Source of the DNA: SXOA01 sp051004015
GTDB taxonomy: Bacteria > Planctomycetota > Planctomycetia > Pirellulales > Pirellulaceae
DNA length: 64,000 bases
Reading direction: 5' to 3'
NCBI GenBank assembly: GCA_051004015.1
Contig: JBPCKT010000029.1
Span: 72,110 to 136,109, forward strand
In this document: positions 1 to 8,504 of the stretch, in pieces
How the letters are laid out: each line of letters opens with the position of its first letter
Numbering within the stretch: position 1 is the first letter of the stretch
The notes under the pieces: model-generated
Told to the model about the DNA's origin: nothing
The model's input: the letters and a program-made list of their open reading frames with translations, nothing else
The model's database searches: none
Position numbers and translations under genes: made by a program

Positions 1-1571
1 GTGAAGGAGGCGAAGGAAGCGAGTCGGGCGAAGGGGGAAGCACCTCCGGCCAGCCGAGCAAGACGCAACATGCCGGCGATGCGATTGAGAAGATTCTGAA
101 GAACCGCGAGAAGCAGGCGGAGAAGTCAGGCAATCAGAACCCGAATCAGAATCCTAGCGAAAATCCCAGTGAGGGAGGTTCGGAAGAGCCCAAGCCGGGC
201 GAAGGGGCGTCCTCCAAGAGCAGCGAGCCGAAAACGGGGGACAAGGGCGGCACGAAAAACGCCGATAAGTCCGGCGAGAAATCGAGCGGTGAAGGCACCG
301 GAGAAAAGACGGGAAACAAGACGGCGGCAAAGTCGGGCGATAAGGTCGGGCAGAACCCGATGAGCGCCGGCGAAAAGTCTGGCGAGAAAACGGGCGAGAA
401 GCCTGGAGAGAAAGTCGGCTCGGAAGGCAAGTCGGGCGAGCCGACCAAGGCCGGCGAGAAAACTCAGGAGAGCGGCGCGAAGGGTGCCAAGGGCAAGGAG
501 CCCGATGCCGGTTCCCCAGGCAGCAAGCCCATGGGCGCAGCGAATGACAAGCAGACTCCCAAGGAAAAGGTCGGCGCAGGAGAGAAGAAAGATGCCGGCA
601 ACGGCAGGCCCGGCGAATCGGGCGCGGGGGAAGGGACGAAGGAGAAAACGGGCAACGCCGACACTCAGGCGGGTGGCGAAGGCAAGGAGAAAACGCAGCA
701 GCCGGAGGGCTCCGCGGCCAAGAGCGGCGAGGCGAGTCCGCCGGGCCAAGGCAAGGAGTCGGATTCGCAAGGGAATGAATCTGGAGATAAGAAGGGAGGC
801 GGCAAGTCGGGCGACGGCCAGTCGGCCAATAAAGCCGGCAACAAGAACCCAGGCTCCAATAGTGTGGGCGATAACGGCCAAGGGGGCGCTCAGGAAAAAG
901 GAAAGGGGAGCGAGACGGGGGACATCCCTGGCGAGGATAAGAAATCCGGCGGCACAGAGGGGGCCAAGGGAAAAAAGTCCAAGTCCGGCAGCGAATCTCA
1001 GCCTGGCGAAGAGGGCAAAGAGCCGGGGGGCAAACCGGGCGAGAAGGCCGAGGGGGATCCCGCGGAAGCACAAAAGCCAGGCGAAAAAGCCGGCAGCCGC
1101 GAGGCCAAGGGGGACAAAACCGGCCGCGGCACAGCTGATGGCGGCGGCGGCCAGCCAGGCACCGAGGACGGCCCGCCACCTTCGCCCGTGGCCACCGAGG
1201 CCGACAAGGCGAATCTCGAATACGCCCGCAAAGCGACCGAAATGGCCCTCGAGCACCTCCGCGACCAAAAGCAGCAGCCCGATCCCGAGCTGCTCAAAGA
1301 GCTCGGCTGGACCAAGGAAGAACTAGCGGAGTTCGTTCGCCGCTGGGACGCGATGGAAAGAGCCGCCAAGCAAGACCCCAAGGCCCAGAAGGAGCTGGAC
1401 GAATCGCTCCGCAGCCTCGGCCTCAGGCCCGCCAAGAACCGCAAGCGGAGCGCCCCCGGCGTCAGCGACAACCAGCGCGACCTCCGCGACAGCGGCAGCC
1501 GCTCTTCCGCTCCGCCGGCCTACCGCGAGCAGTTCGAGCAGTTTCGCAAGGGAAGGGGCGGGAGCGAGTGA
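1..1571 (+). CDS. Gly/Lys/Glu-rich low-complexity protein, C-terminal part
   Basis: The reading frame that stops at 1569-1571 is open back to position 3 with no need for an internal start, so the gene enters from outside the window and only its C-terminal part (about 522 residues) is present. Roughly 400 residues are a degenerate, charged repeat of short GEK/GDK/PGE-type units with almost no hydrophobic residues, predicted to be disordered. The last ~130 residues are different: a helical, charged segment (ATEADKANLEYARKATEMAL, then ELLKELGWTKEELAEFVRRW) followed by a basic tail. Proteins with this architecture are common in planctomycetes, where the N-terminus is usually membrane-bound. The function is unknown to me and I do not assign one. 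The Met at 360 is only an internal methionine. Confidence 0.75.
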   Translation, partial: EGGEGSESGEGGSTSGQPSKTQHAGDAIEKILKNREKQAEKSGNQNPNQNPSENPSEGGSEEPKPGEGASSKSSEPKTGDKGGTKNADKSGEKSSGEGTGEKTGNKTAAKSGDKVGQNPMSAGEKSGEKTGEKPGEKVGSEGKSGEPTKAGEKTQESGAKGAKGKEPDAGSPGSKPMGAANDKQTPKEKVGAGEKKDAGNGRPGESGAGEGTKEKTGNADTQAGGEGKEKTQQPEGSAAKSGEASPPGQGKESDSQGNESGDKKGGGKSGDGQSANKAGNKNPGSNSVGDNGQGGAQEKGKGSETGDIPGEDKKSGGTEGAKGKKSKSGSESQPGEEGKEPGGKPGEKAEGDPAEAQKPGEKAGSREAKGDKTGRGTADGGGGQPGTEDGPPPSPVATEADKANLEYARKATEMALEHLRDQKQQPDPELLKELGWTKEELAEFVRRWDAMERAAKQDPKAQKELDESLRSLGLRPAKNRKRSAPGVSDNQRDLRDSGSRSSAPPAYREQFEQFRKGRGGSE

Positions 1572-1572
1572 T

Positions 1573-1635
1573 GTTCGTAGTAACCGGCTTCAGCCGGATA
1601 TCGGTTCTAACTCGCTATAGCGGGTTACTACGAAC
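1573..1635. repeat. Palindromic intergenic repeat (GTAGTAACC family)
   Basis: Perfect 13-bp inverted arms lie at 1573-1585 and 1623-1635 (GTTCGTAGTAACC and its complement), with smaller inner palindromes (CCGGCTTCAGCCGG). It follows the stop codon of the upstream gene by one base. A relative of this element is present at 34964-35020. It could act as a transcription terminator, but it lacks a T tract, so I call it a repeat. Confidence 0.75.
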
Positions 1636-1706
1636 TTTCCATGCGATACAATGAGCGGCAGCCATTGTTCAAGGGACTATCACCAGCCGCGCCCAGGAGT
1701 CTCCGC

Positions 1707-2381
1707 ATGAACGCCTTCCCCTTCACCCGCCGCCATTTCCTCGCCGGCACCGCCTGCGGCGCAGCCGCTCTCTGGCTTCCCGATTACTGGCAGCCGGGCG
1801 CATTCGCGGAGGAGCTCACCCGCACGCCCGCTCAGACGGAAGGGCCGTTCTATCCCGATAAGCTGCCGCTCGATACCGACAACGACCTGATCGTCATTAA
1901 CGACAAGCTCACGCCGGCGGTCGGAACGATCACACATCTCACGGGCAAAATCCTAAGTGCCAACGGCGAGCCCCTCCGCAACGCGGTGGTGGAAATCTGG
2001 CAGTGCGACAACAACGGGGCTTATCTCCATTCCCGCAGCGACAACGGCAAAAAGCGGGACGGCAACTTCCAGGGTTTTGGCCGCTTCCTCACCGGCGCCG
2101 GCGGCGAATACTACTTCCGCACCATCAAGCCGGTCGCCTACCCCGGTCGCACGCCGCACATCCACTTCATGATCAAGAAGGGGGACAAGGAGCTGCTCAC
2201 CACGCAGTGCTACGTGAAGGATGACCCCGGCAACGAGAAGGATGGTATTTACCGCAGCGTTCGGGACCAGAAGCTGCGGGACGCAATCACGGCCGATTTC
2301 GTCCCCCTCAAGAATTCCAAAATCGGCGAATTGGCCGCGAATTTTGACCTGGTGCTGGGAGTGACCCCCGAGCATAAGTAA
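1707..2381 (+). CDS. Tat-exported intradiol ring-cleavage dioxygenase
   Basis: Protein of 224 residues in the protocatechuate 3,4-/catechol 1,2-dioxygenase superfamily, which opens catechol-type rings between the two hydroxyls using non-haem Fe(III). The start at 1707 is preferred over an upstream ATG at 1641 because it has an AGGAG-type site at 1694-1699 and begins directly with a twin-arginine signal (TRRHFLAG, residues 8-15, then a hydrophobic stretch). The four iron ligands expected of the family can be placed at Tyr106, Tyr145, His151 and His153 (PGRTPHIHF). The PxQTEGPFYP motif near residue 41 is also typical. Export via Tat fits a cofactor-loaded periplasmic enzyme. The substrate cannot be read from sequence; planctomycetes carry many such secreted paralogues. 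Confidence 0.9.
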   Translation: MNAFPFTRRHFLAGTACGAAALWLPDYWQPGAFAEELTRTPAQTEGPFYPDKLPLDTDNDLIVINDKLTPAVGTITHLTGKILSANGEPLRNAVVEIWQCDNNGAYLHSRSDNGKKRDGNFQGFGRFLTGAGGEYYFRTIKPVAYPGRTPHIHFMIKKGDKELLTTQCYVKDDPGNEKDGIYRSVRDQKLRDAITADFVPLKNSKIGELAANFDLVLGVTPEHK

Positions 2382-2482
2382 CTGTCCTTGCAGTATTGGC
2401 GCGTAACCCAGGCCAAAGCAGATGCCGACGGTCAGATAGAGGCGGTCTTTTCCGGTGAGATTTCGCGGCGATGGGGGCGGGT

Positions 2483-3064
2483 TCATTTCGGCATTCCGGC
2501 CGTCGGCTGCATGTTTCCGTAGCCGGGGTCTTCCAGGCCGAAGGCATCGGCCACGCGATTGAAGAAGGCGAACAGGGCCGTGATATAAACCCCCTCCGCA
2601 ATCTGCGGCTCGGTCCAGCCGGCGTCACGCACCCGTTGTACATCTTCGGGCGAGTTCTTGTAAGCATGCCGCGTCACCAATTCCACGAACGTGAGCAGCG
2701 CCCGCTCCGCGCTCGACACTGGCGCGGCGGCCAAGTCCCCTCGGCTAAGGGCGGCAGTGATTTCGGCATCGGCTCCCTGCAACTGCAGGAAATAGGCGTG
2801 TGAGCCCACTCAGTACGGACAGCGGTTAAGCCCCGAGACGTAAGTCGCAATCATCTCCTTGGTCCGGCGATTCAGATGCCCGTCGCTGAAGTGAACTCCG
2901 TAGCTGAATGCCATCACCTGCCGCAAAAAATCAGGCCGGTGGGCGAAGCACTGCAAAATGCCGGGGAACTTGTCCCGATCCGGGTTCGCTTTCCGCCAAC
3001 TGGCCATGACCTCGGCGAGCGGGCCAGTGGCTTCGCTTTCGGGAGTAGTGTGGATGAAAGGCAT
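2483..3064 (-). CDS. AhpD/carboxymuconolactone-decarboxylase-like peroxidase-related protein, candidate selenoprotein (in-frame TGA)
   Basis: Two directly abutting open segments (84 and 108 codons) lie in one frame, separated only by TGA at 2812-2810. Read through, they give one ~193-residue protein of the AhpD-like family, small alpha-helical thiol enzymes that reduce peroxides. The catalytic layout of AhpD (Glu, then Cys 12 residues later, Cys 3 later, His 4 later) is met exactly by Glu70, Cys82, residue 85 and His89: the motif reads C-P-Y-[TGA]-V-G-S-H. The TGA therefore sits exactly at the second, peroxide-reacting Cys of the CxxC pair, as expected for selenocysteine. A hairpin fitting a bacterial SECIS follows (see 2776-2789). 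Alternatives are a TGC/TGT-to-TGA nonsense mutation or a sequencing error. No Sec-insertion genes are visible in this window. Confidence 0.75.
2776..2789 (-). promoter_or_regulatory. Candidate bacterial SECIS hairpin
   Basis: On the minus strand the sequence CCTGC-AGTT-GCAGG forms a 5-bp GC-rich stem that can extend by three T-G/T-A pairs, with a four-base loop AGUU. The loop starts 26 nt after the in-frame TGA, and a G occupies the second loop position. Bacterial SECIS elements are described as a short stem with a G in the first two loop bases placed about 16-37 nt after UGA, so spacing and loop both fit. This is a structural inference only. Confidence 0.5.
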
Positions 3065-3170
3065 AGAGACATTCTAGCACCAGGACTTTGCCCAAATCGC
3101 TTCTACGGAGTTGCATCGGCAGCGGTTTGCGGAAAGACTAGGAGTTGGCTCATGAACTCTAGGAGTTGTG

Positions 3171-5396
3171 ATGGGATTTGCCGGACTCTTGCTATTGACG
3201 ATACTCGCCGCCGAGCCGGCGAAGCCCACGGTAGAGGAATTGCGGTTCTTCGAAACCGCCGTGCGGCCGGTGCTTGTCGAACATTGCCACAAATGCCACA
3301 GCGAGAAGAAGCAGTGGAGCAACCTGCGTCTGGACTCGCGAGAGGCGATTCTGAAGGGGGGCGATATCGGGCCGGGCATCGTTCCGGGCAAGCCGGAGGA
3401 GAGCTTGCTCATCAAGGCCGTGCGGCACGCCGATGAGGATCTGAAAATGCCCAAGGAAGGGAAATTGACGGAGCGACAGATTGCGGACCTGGTGAAATGG
3501 GTGGAGATGGGGGCGCCGTATCCGGAGACTGCCGTCGCTGCTGGCCGCACGCGGGATCCCAATCATTGGGCGTTCCAGCCAGCAAACGATCCGTCGGTTC
3601 CCGCGATCAAGAGCGAGCTCACGGCATCAACTCCCATCGACAACTTCATCCTCGCGAAGCTGCAAGCGAGTGGCCTCGGTCTTTCGCCTCCGGCGGATAA
3701 GCGAACGCTCATTCGCCGCCTAAACTTCGACCTTGTCGGTTTGCCTCCTTCGCCAGAAGACATCGCCGCTTTCCTAACGGACGAAAGTCCCGATGCCACC
3801 GCCCGTCTCATCGACCGCTTGCTCGCTTCCCCCGCCTACGGCGAGCGGTGGGGACGGCACTGGCTGGATGTGGCCCGCTACGCGGATTCCAACGGGCTGG
3901 ATGAGAACGTCGCTCACGGCAACGCCTGGCGATATCGCGACTATGTCGTGACGGCGTTCAACGAGGACCGGCAGTATGACCGCTTCCTCACCGAGCAGCT
4001 TGCCGGTGACTTGTTGCCGTTTGCCAACGACGACGAGCGGCAGCGGAATCTGGTGGCGACGGGCTTTCTGGCGATTGGTCCGAAGGTCCTCGCGGAAGTC
4101 GATGAAGCCAAGATGCAGATGGACATCGTCGATGAGCAGATCGACTGCGTCGGCCGGGCCCTGCTGGGGCTGACGCTCGGCTGTGCCCGTTGCCACGACC
4201 ACAAGTTCGACCCGATTCAGACGGCGGACTATTACGGACTGGCGGGGATTTTTAAGAGCACTAAGGCGATGGAGAACTACAAAAAGGTGGCTAAGTGGCA
4301 TGAAAACCCGCTGCCGGCGAGTAGCCCCAAAATGCCTGGCGACATGGACCCGCCGACCGCGATGGGAGTGACCGAAGACAAGGTCCTCGACGTCGCCATT
4401 CATATTCGGGGGAATCCGCTGAAGCTGGGAGAGGTCTCGTTGCGGCATGTGCCACCCGTCGTCCGCGGCCCAGCGACTCCGCAGTTCACCGCGAAAGAGA
4501 GCGGCCGCCGCGAGTTGGCGAGTTGGATGGTTGATGCCAAGAACCCGCTCACCAGCCGCGTGATGGTGAACCGCATTTGGCGGTGGCACTTCGGGCAGGG
4601 GATCGTCAAGACGATGGACAATTTCGGCCTGCTCGGAGAGAAGCCGACACATCCAGAAATGCTCGACTGGCTTTCGCTCCGCTTCGCCGACAGCGGCTGG
4701 TCGGTCAAGAAAATGCACCGGCTAATGCTGAATTCCAGCACCTGGCAGCAGGATAGTTCTCCCCAAAGTAGTCCTCACGCTCCGCGTGAGGATAGTCATC
4801 TCGCGGAGCGAGATGACTACTATGGCCGCATGAGGGTCCGCCGGCTGGAAGCGGAGGAAGTCCGCGATTCGCTCCTCGCCGTCAGCGGCCAGGTAGACTC
4901 CACGATGGGAGGCTCGCTCCTCAAAATCAAGAACCGGGGCTACTTCTTCGACCACACTTCCAAGGACCTGACCGACTATACCAGCCGCCGCCGCTCGCTC
5001 TATCTGCCGGTGGTCCGGAACAATGTCTACGACGTCTTCTCCCTGCTCGACTACCCCGATGCCGCCATCCCCAGCGGCGACCGGGCCACCACCACCGTCC
5101 CCACGCAAGCCCTGCTGATGCTCAACAGCGACCTCGTCATGCAATCCGCCGCCGCCTTGGCCGAGCAACTCCTCGAGGGCCCCGGCAGCGACGAAGATCG
5201 GCTGCGGAAGCTGGCGGTGATTGCGTATGGAAGAGAGGCATCGGCGGCGGAAGTGGCGGGGAATGTGGAGTTTCTGAAAGCGGTGGACAAGTCGTTGGCG
5301 GCTTCCGTGCCCGATGAGAAGGCGCGAAGGCAGAAGGCATGGGGAGTGATGTGCCACACGGTGATAGCGGCGAATGAGTTTATGTACGTGAAGTAG
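3171..5396 (+). CDS. Planctomycete cytochrome c-like / DUF1549 / DUF1553 protein
   Basis: Exported protein of 741 residues with the three-part planctomycete architecture: an N-terminal cytochrome c-like domain with a single CHKCH haem-binding motif at residues 39-43, a DUF1549 region (from about residue 130, with WGRHWLDVARYADSNGLDEN and a second CARCH motif) and DUF1553 in the C-terminal half. The link between DUF1549 and DUF1553 is short, so the protein is smaller than the 800-1000 residues usual for the family. The start at 3171 is chosen because AGGAG lies at 3161-3165 and a hydrophobic signal follows at once. These proteins are normally paired with a DUF1501 protein, as here (6378). Biochemical role is unproven. 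A palindromic element is inserted in frame at 4767-4821. Confidence 0.9.
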   Translation: MGFAGLLLLTILAAEPAKPTVEELRFFETAVRPVLVEHCHKCHSEKKQWSNLRLDSREAILKGGDIGPGIVPGKPEESLLIKAVRHADEDLKMPKEGKLTERQIADLVKWVEMGAPYPETAVAAGRTRDPNHWAFQPANDPSVPAIKSELTASTPIDNFILAKLQASGLGLSPPADKRTLIRRLNFDLVGLPPSPEDIAAFLTDESPDATARLIDRLLASPAYGERWGRHWLDVARYADSNGLDENVAHGNAWRYRDYVVTAFNEDRQYDRFLTEQLAGDLLPFANDDERQRNLVATGFLAIGPKVLAEVDEAKMQMDIVDEQIDCVGRALLGLTLGCARCHDHKFDPIQTADYYGLAGIFKSTKAMENYKKVAKWHENPLPASSPKMPGDMDPPTAMGVTEDKVLDVAIHIRGNPLKLGEVSLRHVPPVVRGPATPQFTAKESGRRELASWMVDAKNPLTSRVMVNRIWRWHFGQGIVKTMDNFGLLGEKPTHPEMLDWLSLRFADSGWSVKKMHRLMLNSSTWQQDSSPQSSPHAPREDSHLAERDDYYGRMRVRRLEAEEVRDSLLAVSGQVDSTMGGSLLKIKNRGYFFDHTSKDLTDYTSRRRSLYLPVVRNNVYDVFSLLDYPDAAIPSGDRATTTVPTQALLMLNSDLVMQSAAALAEQLLEGPGSDEDRLRKLAVIAYGREASAAEVAGNVEFLKAVDKSLAASVPDEKARRQKAWGVMCHTVIAANEFMYVK
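4767..4821. repeat. Palindromic element inserted in frame in the DUF1553 gene
   Basis: The outer arms AGTAGTC (4767-4773) and GACTACT (4815-4821) enclose two adjacent hairpins, each with a CGCTCCGCG-type core. The 55-bp element interrupts codons ~533-551, between the conserved LMLNSSTWQQ and RRLEAEEVRDS segments of DUF1553, and is read through as SSPHAPREDSHLAERDD. The same loop core occurs in repeats at 20985 and 23101. Confidence 0.8.
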
Positions 5397-5404
5397 ACAA
5401 CTCG

Positions 5405-6340
5405 ATGCCTGGCTCTCCCTACCCTTGCGATTTGTCGAATCTCGTCCCGCCTCCCGATTTGTCACGGCGCTGGGTCTTTTGGGCAACGCTCATTGGCATC
5501 ATTATCTGCTTTGTTGTAATTGATCTCTCGTTTGCCTCGTCCCGCATCCACCGCTATTCGTCAGTCATCAAATACTACTGGCTCCCCCTGAACGTTGGGG
5601 CAATCCTTGCACAAAGTGGCTTGCTCGCTATCTATGCCGTTTTGGGTCCAGGGCGAATCTGGCGACGCCAGTCGGTTGCGGTACTGCTCGGTTTCGGCAG
5701 CATCCTGGCCTGGTTGCTTGGATTTTCACTGGACGATGTGGGGTTTCCAGGCTATCCGATGAACGATCCGGAAACTCAGGCCGCGATTCTTGTACTTCCG
5801 GCGCTATTCTGTGTGGGCTGTGTTCCACTTTGGATCTTAAGATCGTTCTTCCGCTGGCGAATTGAATCTCCAAAATCGGACAAGGCTGTTGACAATGCGC
5901 CACAGCTTTCGATTGCCGGCATGCTTTCAGCCACGTTCGTTGCGGCCCTGACCCTTGCTCTAATCCGACTGGGTGCCTATCTTTCCCCCTTGGATGAACC
6001 AGTTTGGTGGCAGTGCATCGGCATAGCAGTCGCGTTCACCGCAGGCATTTGTTTGTTTACCCTTCCATTCTCCACGTGGCTGATTCTTTACAGCCGCGGC
6101 CTCGTCATCGGTACTTCCTTGGCTGTGGTTTGGTTGAGCATTGTCGGCCTGGTACTCTTCCTTTACGTCGAGGGGGGTTGGCCCCGTTCCGACGCCAGGC
6201 TCATGGAAATTCTCCTTTGCGCCAGTTTCATATGCTTCCTGCTTGGCCCTCTCATCGTTTGTCGCCGCTTTCATTACCGGCTCGTAGTGGGTAAGCAGCA
6301 GCCTCAGATGTACGCAGCCGCTTCCCAATCTAGAATTTGA
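5405..6340 (+). CDS. Multi-pass membrane protein of unknown function
   Basis: Protein of 311 residues starting 8 nt after the stop of the DUF1553 gene and ending 37 nt before the DUF1501 gene, so it is probably co-transcribed with both. After a ~23-residue hydrophilic N-terminus it has about seven or eight hydrophobic helices (for example WVFWATLIGIIICFVVIDL and a pair near residues 180-240), with charged loops between. I see no motif that links it to a known family. Its position between a cytochrome/DUF1553 and a DUF1501 gene is unusual, since these two are usually adjacent. A role with them is speculative. Confidence 0.75.
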   Translation: MPGSPYPCDLSNLVPPPDLSRRWVFWATLIGIIICFVVIDLSFASSRIHRYSSVIKYYWLPLNVGAILAQSGLLAIYAVLGPGRIWRRQSVAVLLGFGSILAWLLGFSLDDVGFPGYPMNDPETQAAILVLPALFCVGCVPLWILRSFFRWRIESPKSDKAVDNAPQLSIAGMLSATFVAALTLALIRLGAYLSPLDEPVWWQCIGIAVAFTAGICLFTLPFSTWLILYSRGLVIGTSLAVVWLSIVGLVLFLYVEGGWPRSDARLMEILLCASFICFLLGPLIVCRRFHYRLVVGKQQPQMYAAASQSRI

Positions 6341-6377
6341 CGATTCGCTTCGGACGCAATTAAACTGACGACTGACC

Positions 6378-7796
6378 ATGTTTGACCAGCCTCTCTCTCG
6401 TCGCACCCTCCTCAGGCGCACTGCCGTCGGTTTCGGTTCGCTTGCGCTGGCGTCATTATTCGCGGAAGAGTCCTCGGCCGAAATCACGGGAACATCCGCC
6501 AATCCTCTCGCCCCCCGCCCACCTCATTTCCCCGCCCGCGCCAAGCGGATCATCTTCCTCTTCATGAAAGGTGGCCCCTCGCACCTCGACACCTTCGATC
6601 CCAAGCCGCTGCTGACGCGGGATGATGGGAAGCCGCTGCCGTTTGCCAAGCCGCGGGTGCAGTTCGCGGCGACGAGCAATTTGCTGAAGTCGCCGTGGGA
6701 GTTCAAGCAGTATGGCCAGAGCGGCATTCCGGTCAGCTCGCTGTTTCCGCACGTGGCCCGGCACGTCGATGATCTCTGCCTCATTCATAGCCTGCACGGC
6801 ACCAACCCGGCTCACGGCGGGGCGGTCCTCAAGGTGCACACCGGCAGCGACAACTTCATCCGCCCCAGCATCGGCTCGTGGGTGAGCTACGGCCTGGGGA
6901 CGGAGAACGCCAACCTGCCGGCGTTCGTCACCATCTGCCCCACGCTGGCCCACGGCGGCATCAACAACTGGAGCAGCGCGTTCCTCCCCGCCGTCTACCA
7001 GGGGACTCCGCTCGGCAACGCCAGCGTCCCATCCGACAAGGCCCGCGTCAAATACATCAGCAACGCCCAGCTTTCGCGGGAGATGCAGCGCTTGCAGCTC
7101 GACCGGCTGGCCGCGATGAACCGGGAGCATATCGCCAGTTCCGGCCCCGAGCCGTCACTGGAGGCCCGCATCAACTCCTTCGAGCTGGCTTTCCGAATGC
7201 AGTCTGAAGTGCCAAAGGTCGAAGACTTGTCGGGAGAATCACCATCCACGCTCAGGCTCTACGGCCTCGACAATCCCATCAACGCCAACTTCGGCCGGAT
7301 GTGCCTGATGGCCCGCCGCTTCGCCGAAGCGGGGGTCCGGTTTATCCAGGTGACGCACAGCGACAGCAACGTGCAGTGGGACCAGCACGCCGACCTGAAA
7401 AACGGCCACGAGAAAAACGCCCTGGAAGTCGATCTCCCCATCGCCGGCCTGCTGACCGACCTGAAGAACCGCGGCATGCTGGACGACACGCTGATCTGGT
7501 GGGGGGGCGAATTCGGCCGCACGCCGGTGATGGAAGGGAAGAACGGCCGCGACCACAACCCCGAAGGGTTCACCATGTGGCTGGCCGGCGGCGGCGTGAA
7601 AGGTGGCCTCCGCTACGGCACCACCGACGACTACGGCTACTACGCCGCCGAAAACAAAGTCCACATCCACGACCTGCACGCCACCATCCTCCACCTCCTT
7701 GGCCTCAATCACGAGAAGCTGACGTACCGCTACGCCGGGCGGGATTTCCGGCTGACGGATGTGGAGGGAGAGGTGGTGAAGGGGATTTTGGCCTAA
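6378..7796 (+). CDS. DUF1501 family secreted protein
   Basis: Protein of 472 residues. The N-terminus carries a twin-arginine signal (SRRTLLRRTAVGFGSLALASL), and the body shows DUF1501 hallmarks: IIFLFMKGGPSHLDTFDPKP near residue 55, WVSYGLG, a central FIQVTHSD motif, and the C-terminal WWGGEFGRTP and GRDHNPEGF segments. The fold is related to the alkaline phosphatase/sulfatase superfamily, and the Asp/His residues in these motifs resemble metal ligands of that fold, but no activity is established. DUF1501 genes are typically encoded with a cytochrome/DUF1549/DUF1553 gene, here at 3171, in large planctomycete paralogue sets. Confidence 0.92.
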   Translation: MFDQPLSRRTLLRRTAVGFGSLALASLFAEESSAEITGTSANPLAPRPPHFPARAKRIIFLFMKGGPSHLDTFDPKPLLTRDDGKPLPFAKPRVQFAATSNLLKSPWEFKQYGQSGIPVSSLFPHVARHVDDLCLIHSLHGTNPAHGGAVLKVHTGSDNFIRPSIGSWVSYGLGTENANLPAFVTICPTLAHGGINNWSSAFLPAVYQGTPLGNASVPSDKARVKYISNAQLSREMQRLQLDRLAAMNREHIASSGPEPSLEARINSFELAFRMQSEVPKVEDLSGESPSTLRLYGLDNPINANFGRMCLMARRFAEAGVRFIQVTHSDSNVQWDQHADLKNGHEKNALEVDLPIAGLLTDLKNRGMLDDTLIWWGGEFGRTPVMEGKNGRDHNPEGFTMWLAGGGVKGGLRYGTTDDYGYYAAENKVHIHDLHATILHLLGLNHEKLTYRYAGRDFRLTDVEGEVVKGILA

Positions 7797-7833
7797 CCAC
7801 CCAATCTCTGTTAGCGATTCTCCAAGAGTACCG

Positions 7834-7877
7834 CCATCTTTCTACCCAGTCTTCAGAAGCGGAGGGTAGAAAGATGG
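7834..7877. repeat. 14-bp inverted repeat after DUF1501 gene
   Basis: The arms CCATCTTTCTACCC (7834-7847) and its exact complement (7864-7877) are separated by 16 bases, 38 bases after the DUF1501 stop. It can form a stable hairpin and could terminate the upstream operon. No long T run follows, so terminator function is uncertain. Confidence 0.55.
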
Positions 7878-7911
7878 GGGTAGAAAAATAAGAATGCAAG
7901 GCATCACTCTT

Positions 7912-8130
7912 CTAGCCTTTCCACGTCTCACCATATTTCTCCGCGTACACAATCCGCTTCAACTCGAATCTGCCGGCGTAGGGTTTGTCCGGCGGCTTGG
8001 CCTTGCCGATGGCGAGGAGGGCCACGACTTCGGCTTCGTCGGGGATGGCGAATTCCTTCTTCACCGCGGCAGCGTCGAAGCCTTCCATCGGGGCGGTGTC
8101 CAGACGCTGATCTTCCGCCGCAGTCCTATG
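7912..8130 (-). pseudogene. C-terminal remnant of a nitroreductase
   Basis: About 70 residues in one minus-strand frame match the C-terminal end of NAD(P)H/FMN nitroreductases: AAEDQRLDTAPMEGFD, then EAEVVALLAIGKAKPP and a final PYAGRFELKRIVYAEKYGETW. The N-terminal two thirds, including the FMN-binding region, are missing. Upstream of about 8130 the frame runs into unrelated sequence that overlaps the small plus-strand gene at 8175. I read it as a truncated, non-functional copy. Confidence 0.7.
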
Positions 8131-8174
8131 AGCATGGCGGGGCATTTTGGTGTGCGAGTAGGTAGAATCGAGGA

Positions 8175-8417
8175 ATGAGCCACAAACACAAAGAGCGTGA
8201 TGAGGTTTACGCCGTCCTGCGCTACGATGCATTTCACGACGCAACGGCGCTACCGGAGGAATGTGTCACAGTCAAAGAGGTTGTCAGAAGTCGCGAGGCC
8301 GCCGAGGCAGAAGTCGCTCGCCTCAACGCTATCAATAGCGAAAAGAACTGCCGATATTGGTGCCAGCAAACACGATTGTTTCCAGAGGGCTGCTCGGCCG
8401 GTGAGAATCCAAATTAA
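8175..8417 (+). CDS. Small hypothetical protein
   Basis: Protein of 80 residues, hydrophilic, with an ordered look (DEVYAVLRYDAFH, then VTVKEVVRSREAAEAEVARL and a CRYWCQQTRLFP end). A GAGGA sequence lies just upstream of the ATG. The alternating hydrophobic pattern and an Ala/Glu-rich helix suggest a small alpha/beta domain. Similar short proteins seem familiar from planctomycetes, but I cannot name a family or function. Confidence 0.6.
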   Translation: MSHKHKERDEVYAVLRYDAFHDATALPEECVTVKEVVRSREAAEAEVARLNAINSEKNCRYWCQQTRLFPEGCSAGENPN

Positions 8418-8504
8418 CAAAAACTTGACGACAGCACCTCGGATATGCCATGCTACACCTCCTGCCTGAAGACTAACCATCGCCCACCCCCTATGGACCC
8501 CGCC

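Noticed and set aside
126..1268. Long minus-strand open frames opposite the Gly/Lys/Glu-rich gene
   Set aside because: They are shadows of a biased repeat; Arg/Leu/Ala-rich, with no start signal or domain.
2810..3064. Two separate AhpD-like genes split at the TGA
   Set aside because: The downstream half has only a GTG right after the TGA and no ribosome-binding site, while the catalytic motif spans the junction.
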